This document shows, piece by piece, positions 44,701 through 54,939 of a stretch of 64,000 nt of DNA. Both the position numbers and the translations under genes were made by a program. The notes beneath the pieces were generated by a model. It made no database searches and was not told the origin of the DNA. It saw only the letters and a list, made by a program, of their open reading frames with translations. This DNA is from Hippopus hippopus. Taxonomy: Eukaryota; Mollusca; Bivalvia; Cardiida; Cardiidae. Position 1 is the stretch's first letter, and each line of letters opens with the position of its first letter. The stretch spans positions 38,503,650 through 38,567,649 of the forward strand of contig OX328098.1 in NCBI GenBank assembly GCA_946811185.2. Reading direction: 5' to 3'.

Positions 44701-47700
44701 CGAAAGCAAAAAATATCATGATAACATAATTATCGCGATATTTTTATCATGAAATCTTTTATAATCTAGGCATTCACTTCACGAAATTGCAGCACAGACC
44801 CCGAAAAAAAATTACAACTGGAAATATTGCTGATATTAATCGCTCATTAATTTGTAAAAACTTGATCTGACCAATAATTTGTACTCGTAATAGCTGTTAG
44901 AATAAAAGCACACTGGCAGCCGAATGTGAACTATTCAGGAGTCCAAATGGAGTCAAATATCATACTATTTAAAGTATTGATATTGTTATGATCCTAATAA
45001 TGTGTTACAGGGCAACCTGTCGAAGTTCCGGTCGCTGGCAAAAAAATATATTGGAAAACTAGAATAAAGGTTGCCAATTTTTAGCTCCACTGGCCGAAGG
45101 CCAGCGGGCTTATGTCATGACCCGGTGTTCGTCGTCCGTCCGTCCGTCCGTCCGTCCGTGCGTGCGTTAACTTTTATTTCAAACATCTTCTTCTCTGAAA
45201 CTACTCATTCAGTTTTGATGAAACTTCACAGAAATGATCCTGCGATAGCCCTCTTCTGAATTTCTTGAAAGAATTTGATTCCTTAAAAAACTCTGGTTGC
45301 CATGGCAACAAAACTGAAAAATATTGAAAATCTTTGAAAATCTTCTTGTCTGAAACCATAAGGCCTAGGGCTACCATATTTGGCGTGTAGCTTTATCTAG
45401 TGGACCTCTACCAAGTTCCTTCAAATTAAATTAAAGCCCTGGGGTCAAATTTGACCCCGCCCCGGGGGTCACAAGTTTTATATGGGCTTAATATAGGGAA
45501 AACTTTAAAAATCTTCTTGTACCTAGCCCTAAGGCCTAGGGCTACCAAATTTGGCGTGTAGCTTTATCTAGTGTGCCTCTACCAAGTTTCTTCAAATTAT
45601 AGCCCTGGGGTTAAATTTGACCCCACCCCCGGGGTCACAAGTTTTACAAGGGCTTATATTGGGAAAACTTCAAAAATCTCGTACCTAGCCATAAGGCCTT
45701 GGGCTACCAAATTTTGCATGTAGCTTTACCTAGTGGGCTTCTACCAAGAGGGCCCAAATTATAGCCCTAGGGTCAAATTTGGCCCCACCCCGGGGGTCAC
45801 AAGTTTTACAAGGGCATATATAGGGAAAACTTCAAAAATCTTCTCATACCTAGCCATAAGGCCTAGGGCTACCAAATTTTGCATGTAGCTTTATCTAGTA
45901 AGCCTCTACCAAGAGGGCCCAAGTTATAGCCCTGGGGTCAAGGTTGGCCCCATCCCGGTGGTCAGAAGTTTTACATGGGCTTATATATAAGACCTAGGGC
46001 TACTAAATTTAGCCCTGTCTCAGGGGTTTAATGTTTTACAGGGTCTTTTATTGAGGAAACGTTGAAAATCTTCTTGTTTATAACCACACATTCTAGAACT
46101 GTATCATTTCGAATGGGGCTTTATCTTATGGACCTCTACCAGGATTAAAGTAATTATAGCCCTGTGGTCAAAAATGGCTTTTCCCTGGGGTCATAACTTT
46201 CTAGTAGGATTTTACAGAAAAATTTTGTATGTCTTCTAGTTCGAAACCAACTGGCCAAGTATTGTAATGTTTGGCTTGTAGTGTTTTGACTTATTAGCCA
46301 GTGGATCAATACAGGGCCATCATGACCCTCTTGTTTTTTCTAGTCTTACAATATGTTTTTTATGACAGTGATGGAAACTCTGTTTGATTCCACTTTAACA
46401 CATTATCAGTGGTTACAATAATTTTTTATCGTTTTTCTATTTAGTAATGGGACTTATCAGGTTATTCCTGCAAATAGCTAATCTGTATGACGGGGGCAAA
46501 CAGAGGTCTACCAGACAACAGATTGGTTCTTTAATGGGCAGAACAGGTGTGGCCTTGACACTGAGCTACCTGTTTGAATGGGCTGTGATAATGGCTGCCT
46601 CGCTGTCATCGTTCCCTGGACTCCGTTATACGTGTTTCTATCTCGGTAAGCACTTAATACACTTAAACGTCGATACTTTTACTTGGTGCAGTAACCACCA
46701 TTTCACTGAGCATGGCTCATTTGCAAAGTTAACGAGATATAGTAAAAAGCCAAAGAATATTTTAAACAGTCTTATACTTCAGTACTTGTCAAAAATAGTA
46801 CAAATAGCAAAAAATTGTAAAGCATTTGTAAAGGAGTATGTAAAACTTGGTTTGTACACTGTCCAGTATTTTGTCTGCCAGATATAATTTTATCTTTTTC
46901 AGGGACTGTTGGCTTCATGGCATTTGTGAATCAGATGACGTTCGTACCAGCCTGCATTGCGTTATACGAGAGTCAAGCTCGGCTTGGACTTCACTGTATC
47001 TTTTGTTTTCCTGTCGGTCGAAAGAAAGACAAGCCTTTTTCTCAATTTAATATCAGAGACAAAGTTTATGCTTTCTTTTGTTCCGGAAGGATACCAAGAT
47101 CAAGGGAGGACATTGATAGTTACTTTGATAAGTTTTTAAGATTGATTTTGAAGCGAGCGATGAGCAACAGAATCTTCAAGACGATCGTTGTTTGTTTCTA
47201 TGTTGTATTTTTATGTTTCATGGTTTGGCAAACGACAGTTATGGAGCAACAAGATAGGGTCCCAAGAATGGGTTCCCCTTCATCCAATATCAGGCGCTTC
47301 TTTGACAATGATGAGGGTTTCTACCAAACCGCATCTATTTCGTTTACCATATACGAGCCAGTTCAGTACACCTCTTCCGAAAACCAACAATATATTCAAA
47401 ATTTGATCCGCGAGGCACAGAATGACCAGCAGGTTCACGATTCGTACTCCATAAATTGGTTGGACTTTTACATGAACAATTACACTGGTTCATACTCGTA
47501 CACTAGTTCAAGTTCGTATTCAACCTCTATTTCGCATCCATTTTTTCCAGCTCTATGTATAACTATGCCGGTGATTACCACGTCACAAGTTCAACTGGAC
47601 AAGTTACTTTCAGCAGATTTTACGTTCTTGGTATCGACCTGAAAAATACAAAGGTCAAGGCCGATCTCATGTCAAGAATGAGAAAGATCGCGTCCGAGTC

Positions 47701-48331
47701 TCCTCTCCCAGTGACGGCATATTCTCCTCATTTTGTCAAGTATGAACAGTACGCTTCGGTTCTGCCGGAATGTCTCAAAACGCTTGGTATACCGACTGTC
47801 TGTTTTGTATTTTTTCTGTGCCTCTTCCTGCCAGTTGATATATTCAGTATTGTATACATAACAGTCACATCCGTTACATACGTCGTTTGCGTTTTTGGCG
47901 CCATGAGCATTTTTACGATCCATTACAATTTCGTAACCATGATAACCGTTTTAATGACGTTCGTTATCTCAACTATAGTTGCCACTGTCGTCAGCATCGG
48001 GCATGCGCAGAACGGTCATAAGGACAATGCTGTTCACGTGAACCAAATCATCGAAACAGCACTAATACCAGTTTTGAAGGTTTGTTTGTGTGTGATTATT
48101 GGACTTTTCTGTATAATTGATTCAGATTCATATGTTCTGTATGCAATATTTTGTATATTTATGATCGGCTTTACGAACATCATTCTCCATCATGTCATTC
48201 TGTATCCTGTGCTAATCGGTCTGATTGGCGGCAAGTTTCGACGTAAAATTCATCCTGTGTTGTTTTCTCCGAATTCGACGTCAAAGAAGTTGGATTCTGC
48301 AGACAGAGTTTTCTGGATTGATAGCTATTAA
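40828..48331 (+). CDS. Patched domain-containing (PTCHD-like) membrane protein gene, frame broken in last exon
   Basis: Four exons: 40828-41704, 43237-43371, 46445-46645, 46903-48331. All introns are phase 1. The product is about 880 residues with the RND/Patched layout: TM1 (about residues 51-70), a large Tyr/Ser-rich extracellular loop, TM2-TM6 (sterol-sensing-domain-like), a cytoplasmic linker, TM7, a second extracellular loop, then TM8-TM12. Length and topology match PTCHD3-type proteins, which are relatives of Patched and NPC1. The start could be Met 40828 or Met 40873 (MALCKDGKLKCC); the second resembles family N-termini more. Two oddities: the frame changes by one base near the T run at 47541-47546, and the acidic residues expected in TM4 and TM10 are not visible. 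It could be a diverged paralogue, a young pseudogene, or a functional gene with a sequencing error. Confidence 0.85.
42695..42985. repeat. (GA)n and hairpin family 3 copy in PTCHD-like intron 1
   Basis: A GA run at about 42695-42713, then from 42730 a family 3 element: AAAAGAGAGTTTAATGCACT, core GATCAGTCTGCGCGGACTGC/GCAGGCTGACC, right end GCCTCTTTTTCACTTAGCAT. The remainder of intron 1 (41705-43236) shows nothing I recognise. Confidence 0.65.
43237..43371 (+). CDS. PTCHD-like gene exon 2: TM3 and start of TM4
   Basis: ACAG precedes 43237 and the donor CAAG|GTAATA follows 43371; phase 1 both sides. It encodes LLIVVQIVSTAMAVCSGVGF and VFALTLVPLMSQ. In the family this is where the sterol-sensing-like domain begins and where a P-F-L-type motif leads to a G-x-D-D motif. 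Confidence 0.82.
43372..45078. other. PTCHD-like intron 2, first part
   Basis: AT-rich. Short inverted segments with AAATATCACGATAAACTTTG (about 43525) and TTATCGCGATATTTTTATCA (about 44730) hint at a decayed inverted-repeat element, but the ends are unclear. Confidence 0.35.
45079..46337 (+). mobile_element. Helitron-like element family B, nearly complete, in PTCHD-like intron 2
   Basis: Left end TTTAGCTCCACTGGCCGAAG, head with a CCGTCCGTCCGTCCGTGCGT run, then about five units of 165-170 bp (CCTAGGGCTACCAAATTTGG, CCCCGGGGGTCACAAGTTTT). Right end TTATTAGCCAGTGGATCAAT, hairpin AGGGCCATCATGACCCT and CTTGTTTTTT. CCACTGG near the left end and CCAGTGG near the right end are inverted. It is the reference copy for the split element at 4585/10089. 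Confidence 0.7.
46445..46645 (+). CDS. PTCHD-like gene exon 3: end of TM4, TM5, part of TM6
   Basis: A long T-rich tract and TTTAG precede 46445; the donor CTCG|GTAAGC follows 46645. It encodes MGLIRLFLQIANLYDGGKQR and then GRTGVALTLSYLFEWAVIMA. Where Patched-family proteins carry the acidic DD pair in TM4, this exon reads VMGLIRLF. The remaining architecture is kept. Confidence 0.82.
46903..48331 (+). CDS. PTCHD-like gene exon 4: TM6 to C-terminus, with frame break
   Basis: CTTTTTCAG precedes 46903. Frame one runs through TVGFMAFVNQMTFVPACIAL, the linker and TM7 (TIVVCFYVVFLCFMVWQ) into the second extracellular loop, then hits a stop at 47640-47642. The second frame is open from 47507 and carries the rest: SRFYVLGIDLKNTK, TM8-TM12 and the stop at 48329-48331. 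The switch best fits one missing T in the six-T run at 47541-47546. The stretch CATTTTTTCCAG also looks like a 3' splice site, so a very small intron is an alternative, although I see no convincing donor. Confidence 0.8.
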
Positions 48332-48334
48332 TCC

Positions 48335-48575
48335 CTCACCATGCGACAAAATTTTAGACTTGTCCAAATTGAAAGCATTTACAGACGACAATTCTTATGT
48401 GTTTAAAAAATGATGGGGTTTTGGGATTTGTCTTTGGTAGGGTAGAAAACATTTTGGGAAACGGAGAAAATGATGGTAACCAGCATTTACTCCTTTTCCC
48501 AGAATGTTTTCAAACGTCTTTTACGCCAAGGTTGTTAAAATCCATAAAATCCAGGCTTGTTTGGTAAAGGTTTAA
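48335..48575. repeat. Hairpin family 1 copy just after the PTCHD-like stop codon
   Basis: CACCATGCGACAAAATTTTA, AAAACATTTTGGGAAACGGA, core ATGATGGTAACCAGCATTTA, CTTTTCCCAGAATGTTTTC, end TTTGGTAAAGGTTTAA. It begins within a few bases of the stop, so the 3' UTR may derive from it. Confidence 0.65.
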
Positions 48576-48659
48576 TGCTATTTCTAACGTCTGTCAAACT
48601 CAAAAGGCACAATCAGTCTACAAATAAGACCTAAATAATTTCAATTCCAGTGTTTCTGT

Positions 48660-48775
48660 TGTAATGAATATCGCAGAAAAGCGACGGGTGTAGATTAAAA
48701 CCAGACTTCACGCTTTATCTACATTGTCTGCAAAGGCAACTGAAGTTGTGAATGGCCATATAAGGGTTAAAATTC
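48660..48775. repeat. Hairpin family 2 fragment
   Basis: GTGTAGATTAAAACCAGACT and CTTTATCTACATTGTCTGCA, one arm shortened; ends ATAAGGGTTAA. Confidence 0.45.
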
Positions 48776-50015
48776 ATTCTTTTAGTAAATAGTAAATCAA
48801 GACTTGGTTATGTGACTATTAGGCCCTACGCAGCCGGGTGTAAATGATTACCTAATTTGAATGGACTACTACTATATTTTTGTTAATGTTTACACATATC
48901 ATTGTATTAGCTTTACACTCACCAAGTTACCCTCTCAGTGACCCAATCACCCACTATCTACTGCTAATTTGTACCTTTCACTCGAAAGACAATAACGCAC
49001 GGATGATTTCTACTCGTTTGTGTACAGTTTTTGTTTTTCTATTAATATTTTTTAATATTTTTCTAACAATGACCGCATGTTTCTTTGATTTCGATAAACA
49101 CTAGTAGTAATAACATTTATTTAATCATTTATTTTTTATTTATTTATTTGTTATTAATTTATTTATTCACCTTATATCCTTCCATTGGAGATTTAAAATG
49201 AATAGTATATGGAACAATTACTTGACAACGGAACATTGAGAACAAAAAACTTTGACATAGACAAAGGGCAATACGACCTTGCGACTAAATGTATTTAAAT
49301 ATTAGTTCATGCTTTTTGGTAGTTTATCGAGAAGTAATGGTGAAATATCGTTTGATAATTCAGACCAGTGAAAAATACCGATTTCATATTTTCTAACTCT
49401 TCGATTGAAAGAGGAAACAGTAGTTCCCGCGCACTAGGTACATGTACCTAGGTGTACCATTCAACAAGACGGAAATATGGCGTAATTCACGCAGATTTAC
49501 CCTACGTTTCTTACGCTTTACGTGATATTGTAATGCGTTGCTATGTGGAGGGGGTGCGCCACGGGGAATTACCGAAAACAACTGTGCTGGATTTTGATGA
49601 AAATACTCCCCCCCCCCCAAAAAAAAGGGGGGGTAAAAGCATGCAATAAATATTTTTTTTTGAAGTGGACGATCGAAATTTATCTTATCGAGTGAACATC
49701 ATCTGTAATGTTTTCACGAGTTGCCCAGAACCTCCGTCTAATCGGGATCTGAACAAAAGTTCACTCGTGACATGTACTTTATAACGGCTTTATCCCACCC
49801 ACTTCTTGTTGCCTGACAACTCTTTCGCTTCATATATCCATCCGACGTCTTTCAGTGACAGAAATTCATATCCGTTCATTTTTCCTAGTTGTAATCTTGT
49901 GCAAGTTAATCCCACAAATGTCTAATTTGTATTATATATCACTAGAAGCAAATTTACACCGTGAAATGAAAACAGTGGCATAGGACTAATGGCCCTTTAC
50001 CTTTCAATCTGTTAC
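48776..50015. other. Intergenic, nothing recognised
   Basis: AT-rich with T/A runs (49110-49170) and a C/A/G homopolymer patch (49607-49634). Short ORFs only. Confidence 0.5.
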
Positions 50016-50130
50016 TGTACAGTCGGTCTAAGTGTTAGTCGCTGGCAGAAAAATGAATTTTAAAACCATGTAAATAATTTTTAAGTTTCATTTTTCTGCC
50101 AGCGACAAACACTTGGGCTGACCGTACAAT
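50016..50130. repeat. Hairpin repeat with CTGCCAGC arms (copy 2)
   Basis: Arms GTCTAAGTGTTAGTCGCTGG and CCAGCGACAAACACTTGGGC, with inner CAGAAAAATGAA/TTCATTTTTCTG. Its downstream flank (50160-50240) matches 34405-34430 plus 34970-35020. Confidence 0.75.
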
Positions 50131-50239
50131 AATAGCTTGTCATCTTTACGATAAGTTCCATACTTTTAAATGGTATGATCTAAACTTAAATGTATTTAAA
50201 CACCTGCATTGTTTACTTTTGGCCGCTATTGGAGGTTTT

Positions 50240-51350
50240 GCTGAAGTCGTTATTTCCTTGAATTTATGTAGAAACACCAGTTTTCTATGTCGAACTATTG
50301 AGGATAGAGGATGCAATCCGACCAATAACTCGCATATGTTTGATCATATTAGTATACTCAACCTTTTTTTGAGTATATGTTGTTTTATTATATACATATA
50401 AGTGATCTGAGTAAAATACGGACGTTATCTAACTCATAAATACAACTTGACGAAAATTTTTCCTAATCTGTCTAGTACCGTGTGTAGAACATAATCGTGT
50501 ACCGGTATACGGACTACGAAATTTGGATTAACTTTCTACTCCCTAAACGTTGGGCTAGCATGAAAAAGCAAGAAAACCCGACTTTTGTGTATTTATAGAT
50601 ACTTTGACTGTTATTTGTCATGTACTTTAAAAGAAAAAAAAAAATCGTTTGTATGCATAACTAGATTTTGTCCAGTATCATTGCCTATTACATAAACATG
50701 TTGTTTCGAAAGGGTATTTCCAAATGCTACACTCGTGAACTTCATCATCATCATTAATAATCACAAGCCTGCAGCTTGACACAAGACCGTACTTTTCTTG
50801 ACAATGACATTGAATAACAACCACTGACTACCATTACTAGCTTTTCAGCTATAGTTTCTATGCCACATGCCTATTTTTTTTCGGCGTAACTTAATGTGCT
50901 GGCTTTTGACCGACTTTTGGTACTGATAACAAATGAATAAATACAAATTTGTGATTGGTCAAAATGTAGATATGTATATTCTAAGGGCCCTGTGGTAAAA
51001 AAAAATGTAGACATGACTGTTTATTCTAAGGGCCCCTGCCTATTTGGTGGCAAATTACGCCGTCTATTGTTTTTAAAGATACACGTATTTCTTGTTTTTA
51101 AATACTCTGAGACGAGAAACCGCATTTTTTTTTAAATGCATAGACTGATCTATGAAAACATACTGTTATGTAAATGTTCATGGGTTATTCATAAACATTG
51201 TACAATAAAATGTAGTTATCTGATTGTTTTGGTTATTTGTACTTATATTGATTTGATTTTTTGATGTTTATTTAAAATGAACATTACAACAGTCTTCATT
51301 TCTGCGTGGTCGGATCATGCCCCTTGCGTGTGTCAAGAGTTGCGCTTCGA
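50240..51350. other. Intergenic, nothing recognised
   Basis: AT-rich. TTCTAAGGGCCC occurs twice about 50 bp apart (50980-51040). No gene or mobile-element structure seen. Confidence 0.5.
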
Positions 51351-51359
51351 ATTCGCATG

Positions 51360-51535
51360 TGGTGTCTGTGGTTGTGAGGTAGAGCATCGGCCTTGTAAGG
51401 TCCCGAGTTCGATACCCGGGAGCGGGTATCAACTTTGGGATTTTTCATTGGCCCACACATTCGGAGCGAGTACTAGTGTAGTTCCCAGGATGCAAAATCG
51501 AGAGAGATTAGTATAAGTTGTAACAACTACATGCT
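51360..51535 (+). repeat. tRNA-derived SINE, family S3
   Basis: Head GGTGTCTGTGGTTGTGAGGT with A-box-like GAGGTAGAGC and B-box-like GAGTTCGATACCCGG; body TCGGAGCGAGTACTAGTGTA and GAGAGAGATTAGTATAAGTT. The reverse copy at 51974-52184 shares the whole body. Confidence 0.75.
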
Positions 51536-51579
51536 CTACCACATATGCTTATTGGGGCTGGTCTTCAAATAGATATTGA

Positions 51580-51890
51580 TTGATTTTCATTTATTTATCG
51601 GCGCCATCGGTTTCACATTTGGGCGACGTCCCCAGAAGACAGTTACGAGTATGTTACTAGGGATAGTGCAAGACACATGACGAAACCCATTTCAATCGCT
51701 ACACCTGGTTCTTTAACGTACTCAGTGTATAGCACTAGCATATATGATTTGAGTTGTACTACTCACCCGAAAGACCTTTTGGTTAATTTAATTTGGCCAG
51801 CTGTGGGAATCGAACCTTTACCTTCAATTGTCAAAGATTTGATATTTACAAGGTCATGCTCTATCAGCTGAGCTATTTGGCCTAGCCTTC
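51580..51890 (-). repeat. tRNA-derived SINE, family S4
   Basis: On the minus strand the head has TAGCTCAGCTGATAGAGC and a GGTTCGATTCCC-type B box; the tail is TTGATTGATTTTCATTTATT. Copies at 51893-52250 (interrupted) and 57218-57518. A near-identical CTTCAAATAGAxATTGATTG occurs at both ends. Confidence 0.75.
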
Positions 51891-51892
51891 AA

Positions 51893-52235
51893 ATAGAAAT
51901 TGATTGATTTTCGTTTATTTATTGTCACCACCGGTTGCCCGTATACATGTGTGACGCTCCCAGAAAACTGTTACTTTAAACATATTTATTTTACATCGAT
52001 TGAGAAACAAGTTCTTACAACTTATACTAATCTCTCTCGATTCTGCTTCCTGGGAACTACACCAGTACTCGCGCCGAATGTGTGGGTCAATGAAAAAATC
52101 TCAATGTTGACACCCGCTCCCGGGTATCGAACTCAGGACCTTATAGTTACGAAGCCGACGCTCTACCCCACAACCACGGACGCCAGAAAACTGTTAGTTA
52201 TGATACAAGTGATATTACAAGACACAGGACGAAAC
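51893..52235 (-). repeat. SINE S4 copy interrupted by SINE S3
   Basis: Tail TTGATTGATTTTCGTTTATT and GACGCTCCCAGAAAACTG, then the S3 insertion (51974-52184), then GTTATGATACAAGTGATATT and GACACAGGACGAAAC. The tRNA-like head is missing, so this host copy is truncated. Confidence 0.75.
51974..52184 (-). repeat. SINE S3 inserted in SINE S4 with perfect target-site duplication
   Basis: Flanked by AGAAAACTGTTA at 51962-51973 and 52185-52196, a perfect 12-bp duplication. The tRNA-like head ends at 52184 (complement GGCGTCCGTGGTTGTGGGGT). Same family as 51360-51535. Confidence 0.88.
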
Positions 52236-52479
52236 AACCTCTTCCAGCCGCCGGCTGCTTTTTTCACATAAACAAATCAAAAATGATTTCTAGAAGTGGC
52301 ACAGGAACCAATCATGTCGCATTGACTTTAATCTCTGCTCAGAAGCAGCCAGAACTCGAACTTAAAAATTCTGTATAATTAACCCAGTGTGACACCACCG
52401 AGCAACCGGTGGGCAGCCTCCTTTTTCGTTGGGCCCTCCAGTCCCACACGAAAGTAGATACAGATACCCGAGAGGCACT

Positions 52480-52730
52480 CCGGGAAAAATGGAGTTTTAA
52501 AGCATCTGCGTAATGCATTATACTAAACAAGCTGTTGCATAATGTGAATGTATTTTGTCTAAAACCCGGCTGAATCAAGAGGTAGAGTAGTCTTTTGAGA
52601 TCCAGAAAATTTACGAATAACAAAATGTATCGACCCAGGTCAGCCTGTGCAGTCCGTGGACTGAGCAGGCTGACCTGGATTGATACTTTTTGTAAATGCA
52701 TTGAACCACATTTTAACAGAGCATGATTTT
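52480..52730. repeat. Hairpin family 3 copy
   Basis: GCATCTGCGTAATGCATTAT, core CCCAGGTCAGCCTGTGCAGT/CTGAGCAGGCTGACCTGG, right TTGAACCACATTTTAACAGA and GCATGATTT. Confidence 0.65.
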
Positions 52731-52959
52731 ATTACAATGACTTAACTACCTCGGTTTGACCCCCTTTTTGCGATGAGTCCTCCAATTCAGAGCGAAATTT
52801 CCATTGTCAAATTAACTTTATTTCCACTGAGCTACCGCGGTTGTAACCCCCCCCCCCCCACCCCCTTTTCCGACGCGTCTACCAGTTCCACGCGAAATTA
52901 GATACAGATATTTACAATGCCAAATTAACTCTTACGCAGCCGAATTTAAATTGTTTTTA

Positions 52960-53263
52960 GCCGAGCCCCGGTAGCTCAGTCGGTAGTGTGCAGGACTTGA
53001 GAATAGGGGGTCGTAGGTTCGATTCCCGGCTCGGCCAATTTCTTTCCGAGGATTGATGATAGTGATTGCGACAGGATTCATTCCTCTCCCACCGCTGACC
53101 ATTGCCTCGACGATGGTTATGTGGGAAAGCAGCCAGTGGCTTGGAAAGAAAATTGTGCGGAGTACTGGTATAAGAGACTCCAGGAAAGCATGGATAGGTG
53201 CACTGGCCGCTGCGATATAACTGAAATAATGTTGAAAACGGCGTTAAACACCATACAATCAAT
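52960..53263 (+). repeat. tRNA-derived SINE, family S1
   Basis: Head GCCGAGCCCCGGTAGCTCAG with B box GGTTCGATTCCCGG; body shared with 10188-10485; tail GTTAAACACCATACAATCAA. Flanked by a perfect 13-bp duplication TAAATTGTTTTTA (52947-52959 and 53264-53276). Confidence 0.88.
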
Positions 53264-53309
53264 TAAATTGTTTTTACGATTACAAAAGTAGATTTCGGTC
53301 AGTTTATTG

Positions 53310-53545
53310 AGTTAACCCTTTACAAAACACTCCCATGTTTTAAAGACCATAACGAAAGAAGGATTTGAAAACATTGTGGGAAAAGGAGAAAATGCTGGTA
53401 ACCAGCATTTTCTCCTATTCCCACAATGTTTTTTTATTCTTTCAGGGAACTTCATCTCAATTATATCAAGCCTGAAATTGTTGTCTGCAGTTGCTTTCGA
53501 CTCCGAAAAGTCTAAAATTCTGTCGTTTAGTAAAGAGTTAAATAG
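53310..53545. repeat. Hairpin family 1 copy, complete
   Basis: TTAACCCTTTACAAAACACT at left, perfect core GAGAAAATGCTGGTAACCAG with GCATTTTCTC, right end TTTAGTAAAGAGTTAA. Confidence 0.75.
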
Positions 53546-53564
53546 GGTTTATATGACAAGGACT

Positions 53565-53675
53565 AATGATGGAGCGGAAAAGTGTAGAGCAAGATCAGAC
53601 TGCACGTATGTGATGGCTGATCTTGTTTTACACTATCCACAACATACATCTAAGGTCGTGAACGACGGATAAAGG
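53565..53675. repeat. Hairpin family 2 copy
   Basis: AGTGTAGAGCAAGATCAGAC, TGCACGTATGTGATGGCTGA, TCTTGTTTTACACT, ending GATAAAGGTTAA. Confidence 0.6.
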
Positions 53676-53679
53676 TTAA

Positions 53680-53910
53680 CTCTTTACAAGATGACAAAAT
53701 TTTAGACTTGAACAAAACTGAAAGCATTTGCAGACGACCAATAAACTGCTTGGCGGAATTGTGAGATTTCTCTCTCAAGGAAGAATGATGGTGGAAAAAA
53801 GAAATGCTGGTTACCAGCATTTTCTCCTTTTCCCACAGTGTTTTCAAAAGCCTTCCTCTTCAGGCTCATTCAAGCATAAGACTGTTTGGTAAAAGGGTGA
53901 TACCATTATT
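53680..53910. repeat. Hairpin family 1 copy
   Basis: TTAACTCTTTACAAGATGAC, core AATGCTGGTTACCAGCATTT, CTCCTTTTCCCACAGTGTTT, right end TGTTTGGTAAAAGGGTGA. Confidence 0.7.
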
Positions 53911-53987
53911 TAAAGATAATAAAAGATTTCGTGATTAGATAAAGAACCGACCCCTTCTTTTCTTTGGCAAAAAATGCACATCTATCA

Positions 53988-54294
53988 TTAGTTTGTTTGT
54001 ATGGTGTTTAACGCTGTTTTCATATTATTACTTAAGTTATATCGCGGCTGCCAGTGCACCTATCCATGCTTTCCTGGAGTTTCATTTACCAGTTCTTCGC
54101 ACAACATTCTTCCCTAGCTACTGGCTGCTTTCCAACATAATCATCGTCGAAACAATGATCAGCGGAGAGAGGAACGAATCCTATTGCAATGACTATCATC
54201 AATCCTCGGATAGAGACTCGCTTAGCTGGAAATTCGAAACAGGACCCCTTGTTCTCAAGTACGCTACTGACTGCGCTACCGAGGCACGGCAAAC
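53988..54294 (-). repeat. tRNA-derived SINE, family S1
   Basis: Minus-strand copy of the S1 family (body ATCCATGCTTTCCTGGAGTT, ATAATCATCGTCGAAACAAT); the head is diverged (B box degraded). The target-site duplication is not convincing, so it is probably older. Confidence 0.75.
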
Positions 54295-54329
54295 ATCTAA
54301 AAATAATTTAGATATTGTCACCCACTGAC

Positions 54330-54725
54330 GACAAAATATTTTTTACTAAACAATCCCGATTACAAGCGAACTTATGCGAAAAGGCCTTTGAAATTTGAAT
54401 TGAAAGAGAAAATGCTGGTAACCAGCATCTTCCCCTTTTTCAAAATTATTTTTTACCAATTTGAAGACAAATTCCATCATTTTAGCAATCACTTTATCAG
54501 TCGTCTGCGGATGCTTTCAATTTCGAAATAAATTAAATGAAACTTTCAAGTCGACAGTAAGAAACCTGAATGATGCTATTTCAAATATATGTTTTGGAGA
54601 AAAATGTCTCCTCATCGGACAGAGTGGATTCAAGATCAGACTTCACGTTCTGTGCAGTCTGATCTTGATCTACACTGTCCGCCAAAAGTCAGTGAATCGC
54701 CCTTATCAGCCTAATGGTTAAAATT
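54330..54725. repeat. Adjacent hairpin family 1 and family 2 copies
   Basis: Family 1 core GAAAATGCTGGTAACCAGCA at about 54405-54435. Family 2 core GATCAGACTTCACGTTCTGT/GCAGTCTGATCTTGATCTAC at about 54630-54675, ending CAGCCTAATGGTTAA. Confidence 0.65.
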
Positions 54726-54939
54726 TGATACAAAAAGGACAAAATAAACAGTTTCTCTTTCTACTACATTGTTACCATAAGTATTCATGCACTTAAACCT
54801 AAATTTATTTCGATTATATACAAATTTTACAAGGGTGTTGGCAAAAAAAGTCGCTTACGACGGACTTATTTTCATGAGGTCATGGGTCATAGAAAAAAAA
54901 AACAGATATAAAAATAAAATGAAATTACCCAGATGTAGA

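Noticed and set aside
51370..51430. tRNA gene
   Set aside because: Head of SINE S3; the same head is repeated in reverse at 52130-52184 with the SINE body attached.
52960..53036. tRNA gene
   Set aside because: The acceptor-like stem and A/B boxes look tRNA-like, but the D and anticodon arms do not pair properly and the segment is the head of a dispersed SINE with target-site duplications.
53376..53672. 98-codon + strand ORF
   Set aside because: Runs through a hairpin family 1 copy into a family 2 copy; no coding evidence.
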